Shown here one piece after another: positions 16,595 to 24,414 of a stretch of 41,925 nt of DNA (the first letter of the stretch is position 1; each line of letters opens with the position of its first letter). Under the pieces are notes generated by a model. That model was not told the origin of the DNA and made no database searches. It saw nothing but the letters and a program-made list of their open reading frames with translations. A program made the position numbers and the translations under genes. This DNA comes from Rhodobiaceae bacterium (GTDB lineage Bacteria > Pseudomonadota > Alphaproteobacteria > RS24): positions 1 through 41,925 of the forward strand of contig JABJKE010000015.1 of NCBI GenBank assembly GCA_018660505.1. Direction: 5' to 3'.

Positions 16595-17019
16595 GTCAGG
16601 CTCGCGGCGCGGGCTTGCGCGGCGCTATCGAGCGCGGCGCGGGTCAATCGGTCGATGCCAATGGCTTCGCCGAACCGTTGCAAAAACCGCATTTCTTCGG
16701 GGCTTGCCGTGCCGTGAAGGGCGATAAAATCGGCCAGCAACATATACAGCGGCGCGAGGGTGGTCGCGGTCACCGTGGCGGCAATAATATCGAGCACAGC
16801 CTCCAAGCCATCGGCGGCGGTGGCCATTTCGCAAATCAGCGGGTCGAGAAAATCCAGTCGGTCGCCTGCATGTGGCGAAAAAGCGGGGGCCTGGTCGATA
16901 AATTGGCGGACCTGTGCGCCCGTGCCAACCCCCAGCGCGCGCGCCAAAACCAAGGCGGCGAGCGCCCCATCTTGCACGGATAATTCGATCGGCTTGGCCG
17001 AATTGGTTTCAATCGTCAT
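16591..17019 (-). CDS. Small helical protein, TerB-like
   Basis: About 142 residues from the ATG at 17019, which has ACAGGG at a normal distance upstream; the frame is open up to 17076. The composition is alanine-rich and mainly helical. The C-terminal block MLLADFIALHGTASPEEMRFLQRFGEAIGID resembles TerB/DjlA-type domains, where an acidic helix is followed by a second helix after an S/T-PEE turn. The function is unknown. The likeness to TerB is my reading of the pattern, not a search result. Coupled to the following hydroxylase gene. Confidence 0.6.
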   Translation of the reverse strand: MTIETNSAKPIELSVQDGALAALVLARALGVGTGAQVRQFIDQAPAFSPHAGDRLDFLDPLICEMATAADGLEAVLDIIAATVTATTLAPLYMLLADFIALHGTASPEEMRFLQRFGEAIGIDRLTRAALDSAAQARAASLT

Positions 17020-17123
17020 GGTCATGCCCTGTCTTTGGCTTTTAAAACTTATGACGAAGCAAGCTCCGCTTGGCAAGAGGGCAGCTCGGGTGGGTTCAGG
17101 TTTCGGGTTAGGGATATGGCGAA

Positions 17124-17151
17124 TTGACTTTATATTGGGGGCTGATAGTTT
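17124..17151 (+). promoter_or_regulatory. Candidate lysS promoter
   Basis: TTGACT (17124-17129) and TAGTTT (17146-17151), 16 bp apart, in the divergent region between the TerB-like gene and lysS. The -35 is good and the -10 poor. Confidence 0.3.
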
Positions 17152-17190
17152 CGCCAGCAGAAGCGGTAATTAGGTAAGGGTTAAAAATCC

Positions 17191-18771
17191 ATGTCTCTTT
17201 TAGAAGCAGCACAGAGCAGTAAAATTTGGGCTTTTGACGAAGCGCGCAAAGTCGCGAAGCGGGCCGAAAAACTGGCCTTGCAAGAGGTGGTTTTTGAAAC
17301 CGGCTATGGCCCGTCGGGCCTGCCTCATATTGGTACGTTCGGCGAAGTGGCGCGCACCACGATGGTACGCCAAGCCTTTCAGGTGCTGATGCCAGATATG
17401 CCCACCCGCTTGATTTGCTTTTCCGATGATATGGATGGCTTGCGAAAAGTGCCGGATAATTTGCCCAATGGCGAGATTTTGCGCCCGCATTTGGAAAAGC
17501 CGCTGACCCAAGTGCCAGACCCTTTCGGCACGCATGATAGTTTTGGCGCGCATAATAACGCCCGCTTGCAAGCGTTTCTCGATAGTTTTGGCTTTGCCTA
17601 TGAATTCGTCAGTGCCACCCAAATGTATCAATCGGGCGCTTTCGATGCGACTTTGCTCAACGTGCTGGCCAATTACGACAAAGTGCAATCGATTATTCTG
17701 CCGACCTTGGGCGAAGAACGTCGCCAAACCTATTCGCCGTTTTTGCCCCTTTGTCCGCAAACCGGGCGCGTGTTGATGGTGCCCATTGAGCCGGTGGATG
17801 TCGCCGCAGGTCTGGTGCGCTACACGCATCCCGATAGCGGCGAAACCATGGAGACACTGATTACGGGCGGTGCGTGCAAGCTGCAATGGAAAGCCGATTG
17901 GGCGATGCGTTGGGCCGCTCTTGGAGTCGATTATGAAATGGCGGGCAAAGATTTATCGGAATCGGTAAAACTATCGTCGCGCATCACACAAGCGCTGGGC
18001 CATACGCCGCCCGAGGGCTTTTCCTATGAATTATTTTTGGATGACCAAGGCGCGAAAATTTCGAAATCGAAGGGCAATGGTCTGACCATCGAGCAATGGC
18101 TAACCTATGCACCGCCGGAAAGCCTGTCGTTATATATGTTCCAAAACCCGCGCAAAGCCAAACGCCTGCATTTTGATGTCATCCCCAAAGCGGTCGATGA
18201 ATATATTACTTTCGTCGATAAATACGCCGCTATGGACGAGGCGCAACGCCTCACCAATCCGGCGCATCACATCCATAATGGCCAGGTGCCCAGCGCCTTA
18301 TCGCCCGTTAGTTTCGCGCTGCTGCTGAATTTAGTGTCGGCGTCTAACGCGGAAAATAAGCAAGTGCTATGGGGCTTTATCGATACTTATGCCCCGGGCA
18401 CGAGCGCGCAAACGCATCCGTTTCTCGACGGGCTGACCGATTATGCCCTGACCTATTATCGCGATTTCGTGGCACCCCATAAAACCTATCGCGCGGCGAC
18501 AGCGGAAGAAACACTTGCGCTGGAAGAGCTGTTGCAAAAACTCAAAGCCTTACCAGAGACCGCCGATGGCGAGCTTATTCAGACCGAGATTTACGCGGTC
18601 GGCAAAGCCCATTTCGACGAGAATTTACGCGGTTGGTTTCAAGCGCTCTATGAGATTTTGCTCGGCCAATCGCAAGGTCCAAGGTTTGGCTCTTTCGCGG
18701 CGCTTTATGGGTTGGAGAAAACCTGTGCGCTCATCGCCGACGGCTTGGCGGGTGAGCTAGTGTCTCATTAG
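17191..18771 (+). CDS. lysS: Lysine--tRNA ligase, class I
   Basis: It charges tRNA-Lys. The protein is of the archaeal-type class I family, unrelated in fold to the usual bacterial class II enzyme; many alphaproteobacteria use this form. It has 526 residues. The HIGH-like signature is HIGT at residues 46-49 within GYGPSGLPHIGTFGE, and the KMSKS-like loop is KISKSKG from residue 289. The frame begins at MSLLEAAQSSKIWAFDEA, matching the usual N-terminus. Transcribed divergently from the TerB-like gene; the DUF952 gene follows by 21 bp. Confidence 0.95.
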   Translation: MSLLEAAQSSKIWAFDEARKVAKRAEKLALQEVVFETGYGPSGLPHIGTFGEVARTTMVRQAFQVLMPDMPTRLICFSDDMDGLRKVPDNLPNGEILRPHLEKPLTQVPDPFGTHDSFGAHNNARLQAFLDSFGFAYEFVSATQMYQSGAFDATLLNVLANYDKVQSIILPTLGEERRQTYSPFLPLCPQTGRVLMVPIEPVDVAAGLVRYTHPDSGETMETLITGGACKLQWKADWAMRWAALGVDYEMAGKDLSESVKLSSRITQALGHTPPEGFSYELFLDDQGAKISKSKGNGLTIEQWLTYAPPESLSLYMFQNPRKAKRLHFDVIPKAVDEYITFVDKYAAMDEAQRLTNPAHHIHNGQVPSALSPVSFALLLNLVSASNAENKQVLWGFIDTYAPGTSAQTHPFLDGLTDYALTYYRDFVAPHKTYRAATAEETLALEELLQKLKALPETADGELIQTEIYAVGKAHFDENLRGWFQALYEILLGQSQGPRFGSFAALYGLEKTCALIADGLAGELVSH

Positions 18772-18792
18772 GAATCTGGCTACAACTAGCGC

Positions 18793-19152
18793 ATGACGCA
18801 AATCATCTACAAAATTCTAACCCCAGCGGCGCGCGCGCAAATGGCGCAAACCGGAACACTGGTGCCCTCGGGCGCCGATGCGGCTGATGGGTTTGTGCAT
18901 TTCTCAAGCGCCGCGCAAGTGGGTGCGACGCTGGACCGGCATTATAGTGCCGCCAAAGAGTTGGTTTTAGTGGCCGTACAGGCTCGCGGATTGGCCGATT
19001 TGCGCTGGGAAGCGTCGCGCGATAAGGCTTTATTTCCCCATCTTTATGCGCCGCTCACCGAGGATATGGTGGCGCAAGAATTTGCGCTCAATGGCGCGCG
19101 CGACGGCTTTGAGGCTTGGCTGGCCGCTTGCGATGCGCAGGGTCTATCATGA
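18793..19152 (+). CDS. DUF952 domain-containing protein
   Basis: A 119-residue protein of the DUF952 family. Visible blocks are IIYKILTPAARAQM, DGFVHFSSAAQVGATLDRHY and LRWEASRDKALFPHLYAPLT. The family has an ADP-ribosyltransferase-like look in structural classifications, but no role is established. The stop overlaps the pyrD start (ATGA); the DUF952-pyrD pair is frequent in alphaproteobacteria. Confidence 0.9.
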   Translation: MTQIIYKILTPAARAQMAQTGTLVPSGADAADGFVHFSSAAQVGATLDRHYSAAKELVLVAVQARGLADLRWEASRDKALFPHLYAPLTEDMVAQEFALNGARDGFEAWLAACDAQGLS

Positions 19153-20216
19153 GTATCTATCGCGCCCTTCGCCCGCTGCTTTTCACGCTGCCCCCGGAAG
19201 CGGCGCATAAAATTACCTTGCGCGGTTTGCGCGTTTTGTCGAAATTTGGCCGCCCGAAACCAGACAGCCCCCGCCTGTCGCAAACGCTCATGGGGCTGGC
19301 GTTTGACAATCCATTTGGCATGGCGGCGGGGTTTGATAAAGATGGCGAGGCTATTTCTGGCGTCCACCGCATTGGTTTTGGTTTCACCGAAATTGGCACG
19401 CTGACGCCTTTGCCACAAGCTGGCAATCCAGCGCCGCGCGTGTTCCGCTTGGTGCCGCAACAGGCGTTGATCAATCGATTGGGCTTTAACAATCGCGGCC
19501 AAGGGGACGCGCTGGCCAGATTAACGGCGTTTCGCCAGCAGCCTAAAAACGCGCGCGCCCGTATTATCGGTGTCAATATTGGCGCCAATAAACAGGCCCT
19601 CGACCGCATTGCTGATTATGAAACGGGCGCCAAACGGTTTGCCGATGTGGCGGATTATTTGACCGTCAATATTTCGTCTCCCAACACGCCGGGCTTGCGC
19701 GATTTGCAAGGCGGCGAAGCGGTTTTAGAGATTATGCAGCGGGTTCGCCAAGTGGCGCCCAAGACGCCGATTTTAGTTAAAATCGCGCCAGACCTCGCCA
19801 TCGAGCAGGCTTGCGAAGTGGCGCAATTGGCGCTCGACAATCAAATCGACGGGCTGATTATCTCCAATACCACACTGGCGCGCGATGGTGTTGCCGGGTC
19901 GCCCTATGCCAGCGAGGCGGGCGGGGTTTCCGGCCAACCGGTGTTTGATATGTCGACGCAAATGCTGCGCGACGTCTATGGCGCAACCGAGGGTAAATTG
20001 ACCCTCATCGGCGTTGGCGGCGTGGCGACGGCGGCGCAGGCCTATGCCAAAATACGCGCGGGCGCCAGCCTTGTGCAATTATATACGGGTCTGGTTTACC
20101 AAGGGCCGGGCTTGGTGGGGCGCATGAAACGCGATATCGACAGGCAGCTCCAGGCCGATGGCTTCGAACGGATTTCTGACGCCATTGGAGCCGATTATAG
20201 AGAACACCAGAAATAG
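19149..20216 (+). CDS. pyrD: Dihydroorotate dehydrogenase (quinone), class 2
   Basis: It oxidises dihydroorotate to orotate in pyrimidine synthesis and passes electrons to membrane quinones through FMN. The 355 residues from the ATG at 19149 begin with the short membrane-binding helical part (MSIYRALRPLLFTLPPEAAH) that marks class 2. Then come NPFGMAAGFDKDGE, RLGFNNRG, the SSPNTPGLRDLQ block with the catalytic serine, VKIAPDL and the FMN-binding GVGGV near the C-terminus. The start lies within the DUF952 stop. Confidence 0.95.
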   Translation: MSIYRALRPLLFTLPPEAAHKITLRGLRVLSKFGRPKPDSPRLSQTLMGLAFDNPFGMAAGFDKDGEAISGVHRIGFGFTEIGTLTPLPQAGNPAPRVFRLVPQQALINRLGFNNRGQGDALARLTAFRQQPKNARARIIGVNIGANKQALDRIADYETGAKRFADVADYLTVNISSPNTPGLRDLQGGEAVLEIMQRVRQVAPKTPILVKIAPDLAIEQACEVAQLALDNQIDGLIISNTTLARDGVAGSPYASEAGGVSGQPVFDMSTQMLRDVYGATEGKLTLIGVGGVATAAQAYAKIRAGASLVQLYTGLVYQGPGLVGRMKRDIDRQLQADGFERISDAIGADYREHQK

Positions 20217-20230
20217 ACCGGGAGAGCTTT

Positions 20231-20575
20231 ATGTCCGTTACGATTTATCATAATTCAAGATGTTCCAAGTCGCGCCAAGCGCTGGCGATATTAACCGAGG
20301 GCGGCGCCAACCCTGAGGTTGTCGATTATTTGAAAACCCCGCTAGATGCGGCGGCCCTCATCGTTTTGCGAGATAAAATGGGCGTGGAAACGCGCGCCAT
20401 GATGCGCACTGGCGAGGCGGTTTATAAACAGTTGAACTTGCAACAAGAAACCGATGACGCGGCATTAATTCAAGCCATGGCCGAGCATCCGATATTGCTG
20501 GAGCGGCCTGTGGTGGTCTCGGGCGCCCAAGCGCTTATCGCTCGGCCGCCCGAATTGGCCGAGCGGTTTTTATAA
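20231..20575 (+). CDS. ArsC family (arsenate reductase-like) protein
   Basis: A 114-residue thioredoxin-fold protein. The active cysteine is C11 in HNSRCSKSR, with the usual block ILLERPVVV and a following basic loop ARPPE. The CSKSR form is closer to the housekeeping YfgD/Spx-like group than to plasmid ArsC (CGTSR), so real arsenate reduction is not certain. No arsB, acr3 or arsR gene is nearby. It follows pyrD by 14 bp with GGGAG as ribosome site. Confidence 0.85.
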   Translation: MSVTIYHNSRCSKSRQALAILTEGGANPEVVDYLKTPLDAAALIVLRDKMGVETRAMMRTGEAVYKQLNLQQETDDAALIQAMAEHPILLERPVVVSGAQALIARPPELAERFL

Positions 20576-20621
20576 GCCGATATATGGTTTTGTTTTCCCT
20601 TAGGTTTTGTTAGGCTTTCTT

Positions 20622-21260
20622 ATGAATTTAGACAGCCAAGTTTCTTTTGAGCGATTTGACGAAAAGCCTGCCACCAAGCGGGAGAACAATCGCGCGACCA
20701 ATCGAGAGGCAATCTTACAAGCGGCGCGCTTGGTGTTTGCCGAGCTTGGCTATGGCGGAACCACGGTGCGCGATATCATCCGCCGCACGGATTTAGCGAC
20801 GGGGACGTTTTACAATTACTTCGATAATAAAGAGCAGGTCTTCTTAGCGCTGAACACGCAAATCGGGGAAGAGTTGCGCGCGCTTTTGGCGCAAGGGCGC
20901 CAACAAGCCGAAACCTTTGAAGAGCTGATTGCCAATAATTACCTGACTTACTTTACTTATTTCGCCAATAACCCGCAAAATTATGCGCTCACGCGCTCAA
21001 ACCGTGGACGCGATGGCGCCAATGTCAATATGGAAGGGCCGCAAGCCAAAGCGGGTCTGGCTGAGATGCAAGCCGATATCGAACAAGCCATGCAGCTGGG
21101 CCGCGTGTCGCAGGTAGATGTGGCCATGTTGACGGCCGCCATTGGCGGGGTGGCTTTTTCTATTCTCGATGACATGATGCAACGAGACCCCGTGCAGCCA
21201 GAAAAAGCCGCAGAATTTGCTACGCGCTTGTTCATGAGCGGTATTTCGACCTCCGAATAG
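20622..21260 (+). CDS. TetR family transcriptional regulator
   Basis: About 212 residues from the ATG at 20622; the frame is open to a TTG at 20607. The DNA-binding domain lies at about residues 25-75: REAILQAARLVFAELGYGGTTVRDI then the recognition part TDLATGTFYNYFDNKEQVF. The C-terminal ligand domain is not recognisable. It precedes an HSL-type esterase on the same strand by 67 bp, so it may control that gene; a promoter for the esterase lies in this gap. Confidence 0.88.
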   Translation: MNLDSQVSFERFDEKPATKRENNRATNREAILQAARLVFAELGYGGTTVRDIIRRTDLATGTFYNYFDNKEQVFLALNTQIGEELRALLAQGRQQAETFEELIANNYLTYFTYFANNPQNYALTRSNRGRDGANVNMEGPQAKAGLAEMQADIEQAMQLGRVSQVDVAMLTAAIGGVAFSILDDMMQRDPVQPEKAAEFATRLFMSGISTSE

Positions 21261-21273
21261 CGCGCATCAGAGA

Positions 21274-21303
21274 TTGACGTAAGCCCCGAAGAAAGTGTGT
21301 AAT
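21274..21303 (+). promoter_or_regulatory. Candidate promoter of the esterase gene
   Basis: TTGACG (21274-21279) and TGTAAT (21298-21303), 18 bp apart, between the TetR gene and the esterase. The block CCCTCTATTAGGG follows; its outer bases (CCCT/AGGG) are complementary. Confidence 0.5.
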
Positions 21304-21327
21304 CACCCTCTATTAGGGAGATTTAGG

Positions 21328-22350
21328 ATGAGCTTACAAAATTTGATTCTCGGTGTTTTGCGCAATTCGCCAGATTTTTTAAAACGCCGCTTGGCGGGTG
21401 CGCCTGTTGAAATTGACGGCAATGTGATGGACACCAATATTCAAATTGTTGCCAATATGTCGGCCGCCGAAGCTGGCGATCCGCCCACCACGGTCGATGC
21501 TTGGCGCGCCCAGGCAAATGCTTTTGATGCCATGAGCCTGCCGCGTCGCGCGGGCGTGAGCATTGAAGATACGGTTCTCGACTTGGCGGGCCATTCGCTC
21601 AAAGCGCGGATTTATTCGCCGCGCGGAGCCAGCGCAAATGACCCTGCGGTTTTGTTTTTCCACCAAGGTGGCTTGGTGATTATGCATCATTTGACCGATG
21701 ATTATTTTTGCTCGGTTTTGGCCGCTGAATGCGGTGCCAAAGTTATTTCGCTCGATTATCGTCTGTGCCCCGAGGCGGCTTTTCCAGCTGCCATTGACGA
21801 CGGCATGGCGCTTTGGGCCTATGTGCAAGAAAATGCGGCCGCTCTGGGCATTGACCCCAAGCGCGTGGCGCTGTCGGGCGATAGCGCGGGCGGGCTCATT
21901 TCTGCCTCGATGACCCATCTTTTGCGCGACGCGGGCGGCGTGCAACCCGCCGCTCAATGTCTGGCCTATCCTTGGGTCTCGACAGATATGTCGGGAGATG
22001 TTTCGGGCCAGAGCTGCGCGGAATGTTTTCCGTTCAGCACAACGACGATGGATTTTTTCAACGCCACGGTTTTCCCCAATGATGAGAACCTCGACCATCC
22101 TTTGGCCAATCCGGCGAAAAATAAAAATCTGGCTGATTTGCCGCCAGCGGTTATTGGTACCGCCGGCTTTGACCTCATTCGCGACCAAGGCAATGCCTAT
22201 GCCAAAGCCTTAGAAGCGGCCGGCAATAAAGTGACGCATCATTGTTTCACCAGCCTGACGCATAGCTATTTAATCATGGGTCGGGTCAGCCATACGGCGC
22301 AAAAAGCTTGCGTGCAATTGGCGCAAGATTTAGCCGTCTATTTAAAATAA
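21328..22350 (+). CDS. Alpha/beta hydrolase, hormone-sensitive-lipase family esterase
   Basis: About 340 residues from the ATG at 21328, preceded by GGGAG. The oxyanion motif appears as FHQGG (HGGG in most relatives), the nucleophile is S186 in GDSAGG, the acid lies in TAGFDLIRDQG and the histidine in SLTHSYL. SLDYRLCPEAAFPAAIDD is a typical HSL block. It would hydrolyse short acyl esters in the cytosol; the natural substrate is unknown. It lies after a TetR gene and ends 11 bp from the convergent DUF3429 gene. Confidence 0.9.
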   Translation: MSLQNLILGVLRNSPDFLKRRLAGAPVEIDGNVMDTNIQIVANMSAAEAGDPPTTVDAWRAQANAFDAMSLPRRAGVSIEDTVLDLAGHSLKARIYSPRGASANDPAVLFFHQGGLVIMHHLTDDYFCSVLAAECGAKVISLDYRLCPEAAFPAAIDDGMALWAYVQENAAALGIDPKRVALSGDSAGGLISASMTHLLRDAGGVQPAAQCLAYPWVSTDMSGDVSGQSCAECFPFSTTTMDFFNATVFPNDENLDHPLANPAKNKNLADLPPAVIGTAGFDLIRDQGNAYAKALEAAGNKVTHHCFTSLTHSYLIMGRVSHTAQKACVQLAQDLAVYLK

Positions 22351-22361
22351 ATTGGGCTCAA

Positions 22362-22826
22362 TTAATGGGTCAAACTGTGCCAGATGAGCGACGCCATAGA
22401 CAAAATGGCGACGCTCGTCAGCCATAGGCGCAAAGGCGCATACCAGTCGGCCAGCTCGCCGCTTTCGGTGGCCACGAAGTCCAATACGCCTTGGGCGAGA
22501 AACATCACAATCAACAGCGTGAAAGCCTGCGGCAAAGGCAATAGAAAGGCCACTAAGGCCACGAGACTGGGCACGATGGACATCAGCAAATGGCGGGCTT
22601 GGGTTGCGCTCGACTGGTTTTGCATGCTCGCCCCCCAGCGCACACCGCCCAGAAAACTGGCAATCAGCGCGCCATAGGCCAGCACCATAATTGGCAGCGC
22701 AAACCGCAGGTCGCCCAAAATAGGCAGCCAAACGCCCAGCCCGCCGAGTAAAAAGGGAAGCAGTCCCAACAGACCAAGCAGGCGCGCCATAAAGGGCGCG
22801 GAGGAGAAAGCCGCCAATTTTTTCAT
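22362..22826 (-). CDS. DUF3429 membrane protein
   Basis: A 154-residue protein with about five membrane segments; the block MVLAYGALIASFLGGVRWGASM is characteristic of DUF3429. The function is unknown. It is the last gene of the TauE/SafE-TIGR02186-CcdA group. Its ribosome-binding site is part of a tandem 10-bp repeat that fills the spacer to ccdA. Confidence 0.8.
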   Translation of the reverse strand: MKKLAAFSSAPFMARLLGLLGLLPFLLGGLGVWLPILGDLRFALPIMVLAYGALIASFLGGVRWGASMQNQSSATQARHLLMSIVPSLVALVAFLLPLPQAFTLLIVMFLAQGVLDFVATESGELADWYAPLRLWLTSVAILSMASLIWHSLTH

Positions 22827-22830
22827 CTAC

Positions 22831-22876
22831 TATCCTCTATTACCCTCTATTACCCTCTATTATCCTCTATTACCCT
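22831..22876 (-). repeat. Tandem 10-bp repeat carrying repeated ribosome-binding sites
   Basis: On the plus strand the units are TATCCTCTAT, TACCCTCTAT, TACCCTCTAT, TATCCTCTAT and a partial TACCCT. On the coding (minus) strand every unit reads ATAGAGGRTA, so four AGAGG Shine-Dalgarno-like sequences stand in a row before the DUF3429 ATG, and the ccdA stop codon falls in the first unit. Slippage would change the number of sites in steps of 10 bp. Confidence 0.85.
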
Positions 22877-23619
22877 AGGCGCGAAAGAAACGGGAACCAG
22901 TCGAGCAGATAGGTCGCCACTGATTGCAAACTGCCCATCATGATGAGCCCGCCCGTGAGCACCAAAAGCCCTCCCGCACTGCGCTCGATCCAAACCATAT
23001 TGGTTTTCAACCGCTGGCTGGCCGCCATAAATCGACCGACGCCAAGCGCTGCGAAGATGAATGGCAAGCCGAGACCCAAAGCATAAAACGCCAATAATGT
23101 GACCCCTTCGCCCATCGACTCGCGGGCGGCGGCGAGCGCCAGAATGGTTGCTAGAATCGGGCCAATGCAGGGCGTCCACCCAAAAGCGAAAGCCAGCCCC
23201 ATAACAAAAGCCGCCACCAAGGGCGCTTTTGATTTTTCCACGCCGGTGCTTTGCAAGCGTGCCTCGCGCGCCAAAAACGGAATATGAATGAGCCCGCCAA
23301 CATGCAAGCCCAGCGCGATAATAATCACGCCCGCGATTTGCCCCAGCTCGCCCTGATAGGTAATTAACAAGGGATTGATGGCACTGGCGCCCGCCCCCAG
23401 CGCAATGAAGACGCTAGAAAAGCCGCCGACAAAAGCCAAAGCGCCGGGCAAAATGGCGCGTGTGGCTTCGCCCTTTTTATCCAGCTCGCCCAGCTCGGAA
23501 AATTGCAAGCCCGCCGCAAAGCATAGATAGCCGGGCACCAGCGGCAAAACGCAAGGCGATAAAAAACTTAACGCGCCGCCAAAAAACGCCACGATTGCCG
23601 AAGCTAAAAATCCGTCCAT
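22870..23619 (-). CDS. ccdA: Cytochrome c biogenesis protein CcdA (DsbD transmembrane family)
   Basis: CcdA carries reducing power from cytosolic thioredoxin across the inner membrane to periplasmic thiol proteins, for cytochrome c assembly or disulfide repair. It has 249 residues and six membrane segments. The two working cysteines are in LSPCVLPLVPGY (C23) and GWTPCIGPIL. No thioredoxin-like partner (CcmG/ResA) adjoins it. It starts 15 bp after the TIGR02186 gene and belongs to the same likely transcript. Confidence 0.9.
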   Translation of the reverse strand: MDGFLASAIVAFFGGALSFLSPCVLPLVPGYLCFAAGLQFSELGELDKKGEATRAILPGALAFVGGFSSVFIALGAGASAINPLLITYQGELGQIAGVIIIALGLHVGGLIHIPFLAREARLQSTGVEKSKAPLVAAFVMGLAFAFGWTPCIGPILATILALAAARESMGEGVTLLAFYALGLGLPFIFAALGVGRFMAASQRLKTNMVWIERSAGGLLVLTGGLIMMGSLQSVATYLLDWFPFLSRLG

Positions 23620-23634
23620 ATTTCTATCTCCGTT

Positions 23635-24414
23635 TTATCGACGCCTAAAAATAATCGCCACAGCCCAGCCCATAAACACCGCGACCGCCACGCCAAAAAT
23701 CCCGTAGAGGAGTGACATATTATAGGCCGCCTCGTGCAAAATATGTCCGGCCCCGACGATATCTACCGGCAGCTCGCCTTTTTGATAGCCGATGAGCGTG
23801 CCTTTTTGGAAAGCAAAAAATTCGGTCGTATAAGCCCCCACGGGCATGCCGGCGGGCAGGTTAATCTCGGCGCGGAATAATTTTCCGTGAATAATCTCCA
23901 CCGCATCGCTTTGGGCGGCGAATAAATCGGCTTGTTGTTTCAAGCGCAAGAAAGCCGCGACCGCCTCGCTTTCGCCTGGCGTGGGGTGTGGCGTTTTAGG
24001 GTCGAGGTTGCTGGCTTTGAGCACATCGGCGCCAATGCCCAGTTCCGCGCGTCGGGCATTGGGCAGCAAATCGGCGATGGGGCGCGAGCTGGCGACGGCA
24101 TAAAAACTAGGCAAATCGCCAAATGTATAGGCGGGGCCATTGACCCATATTCCGAATTGTTTGTTTTTCTTGCGCAAAATTATATCCTGAGCGGGGCCGC
24201 GCAAGACCACCACCACGCCATCGGCCTCGCCATAAGGCTGGGTGTCAATGGCGCCGAACAATAATAAAGTCTCGCCGCTGTAATTCGAGCGGATGGAAAT
24301 CTGGTCTTTCGAGACGTCGGTTACCAAGACGTTTTGAAACTCAGTAGCAAGGGCAGGGCGGCTCACGAGAAGCGGCATAAGCACCAGCAGAGCGGCTAGA
24401 GTAAATCGCATCAT
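23635..24414 (-). CDS. TIGR02186 family exported membrane-anchored protein
   Basis: About 259 residues from the ATG at 24414; the frame stays open far upstream inside the exporter gene but the signal peptide fixes the start. Residues 1-24 form a signal sequence ending in ALA. The body is a periplasmic beta-rich domain (SIRSNYSGETLLLFGAID, VVVVLRGPAQDIILRKKNK), and a C-terminal helix (LLYGIFGVAVAVFMGWAVAIIF) anchors it, followed by RRR. The family is regularly found next to TauE/SafE exporters and is presumed to help them. The exporter stop overlaps the start (ATGATGA). Confidence 0.85.
   Translation of the reverse strand: MMRFTLAALLVLMPLLVSRPALATEFQNVLVTDVSKDQISIRSNYSGETLLLFGAIDTQPYGEADGVVVVLRGPAQDIILRKKNKQFGIWVNGPAYTFGDLPSFYAVASSRPIADLLPNARRAELGIGADVLKASNLDPKTPHPTPGESEAVAAFLRLKQQADLFAAQSDAVEIIHGKLFRAEINLPAGMPVGAYTTEFFAFQKGTLIGYQKGELPVDIVGAGHILHEAAYNMSLLYGIFGVAVAVFMGWAVAIIFRRR

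Noticed and set aside
17170-17185. CtrA-like site TTAG-N7-TTAA before lysS
   Set aside because: One half-site is imperfect and the trailing C is missing; AT-rich spacers produce such matches by chance.
20231-20575. Arsenic resistance locus
   Set aside because: A single ArsC-like gene of the CSKSR type with no arsR, arsB or acr3 nearby.
22831-22876. CRISPR array
   Set aside because: The units are 10 bp without spacers and no cas gene is present; it is a simple tandem repeat.
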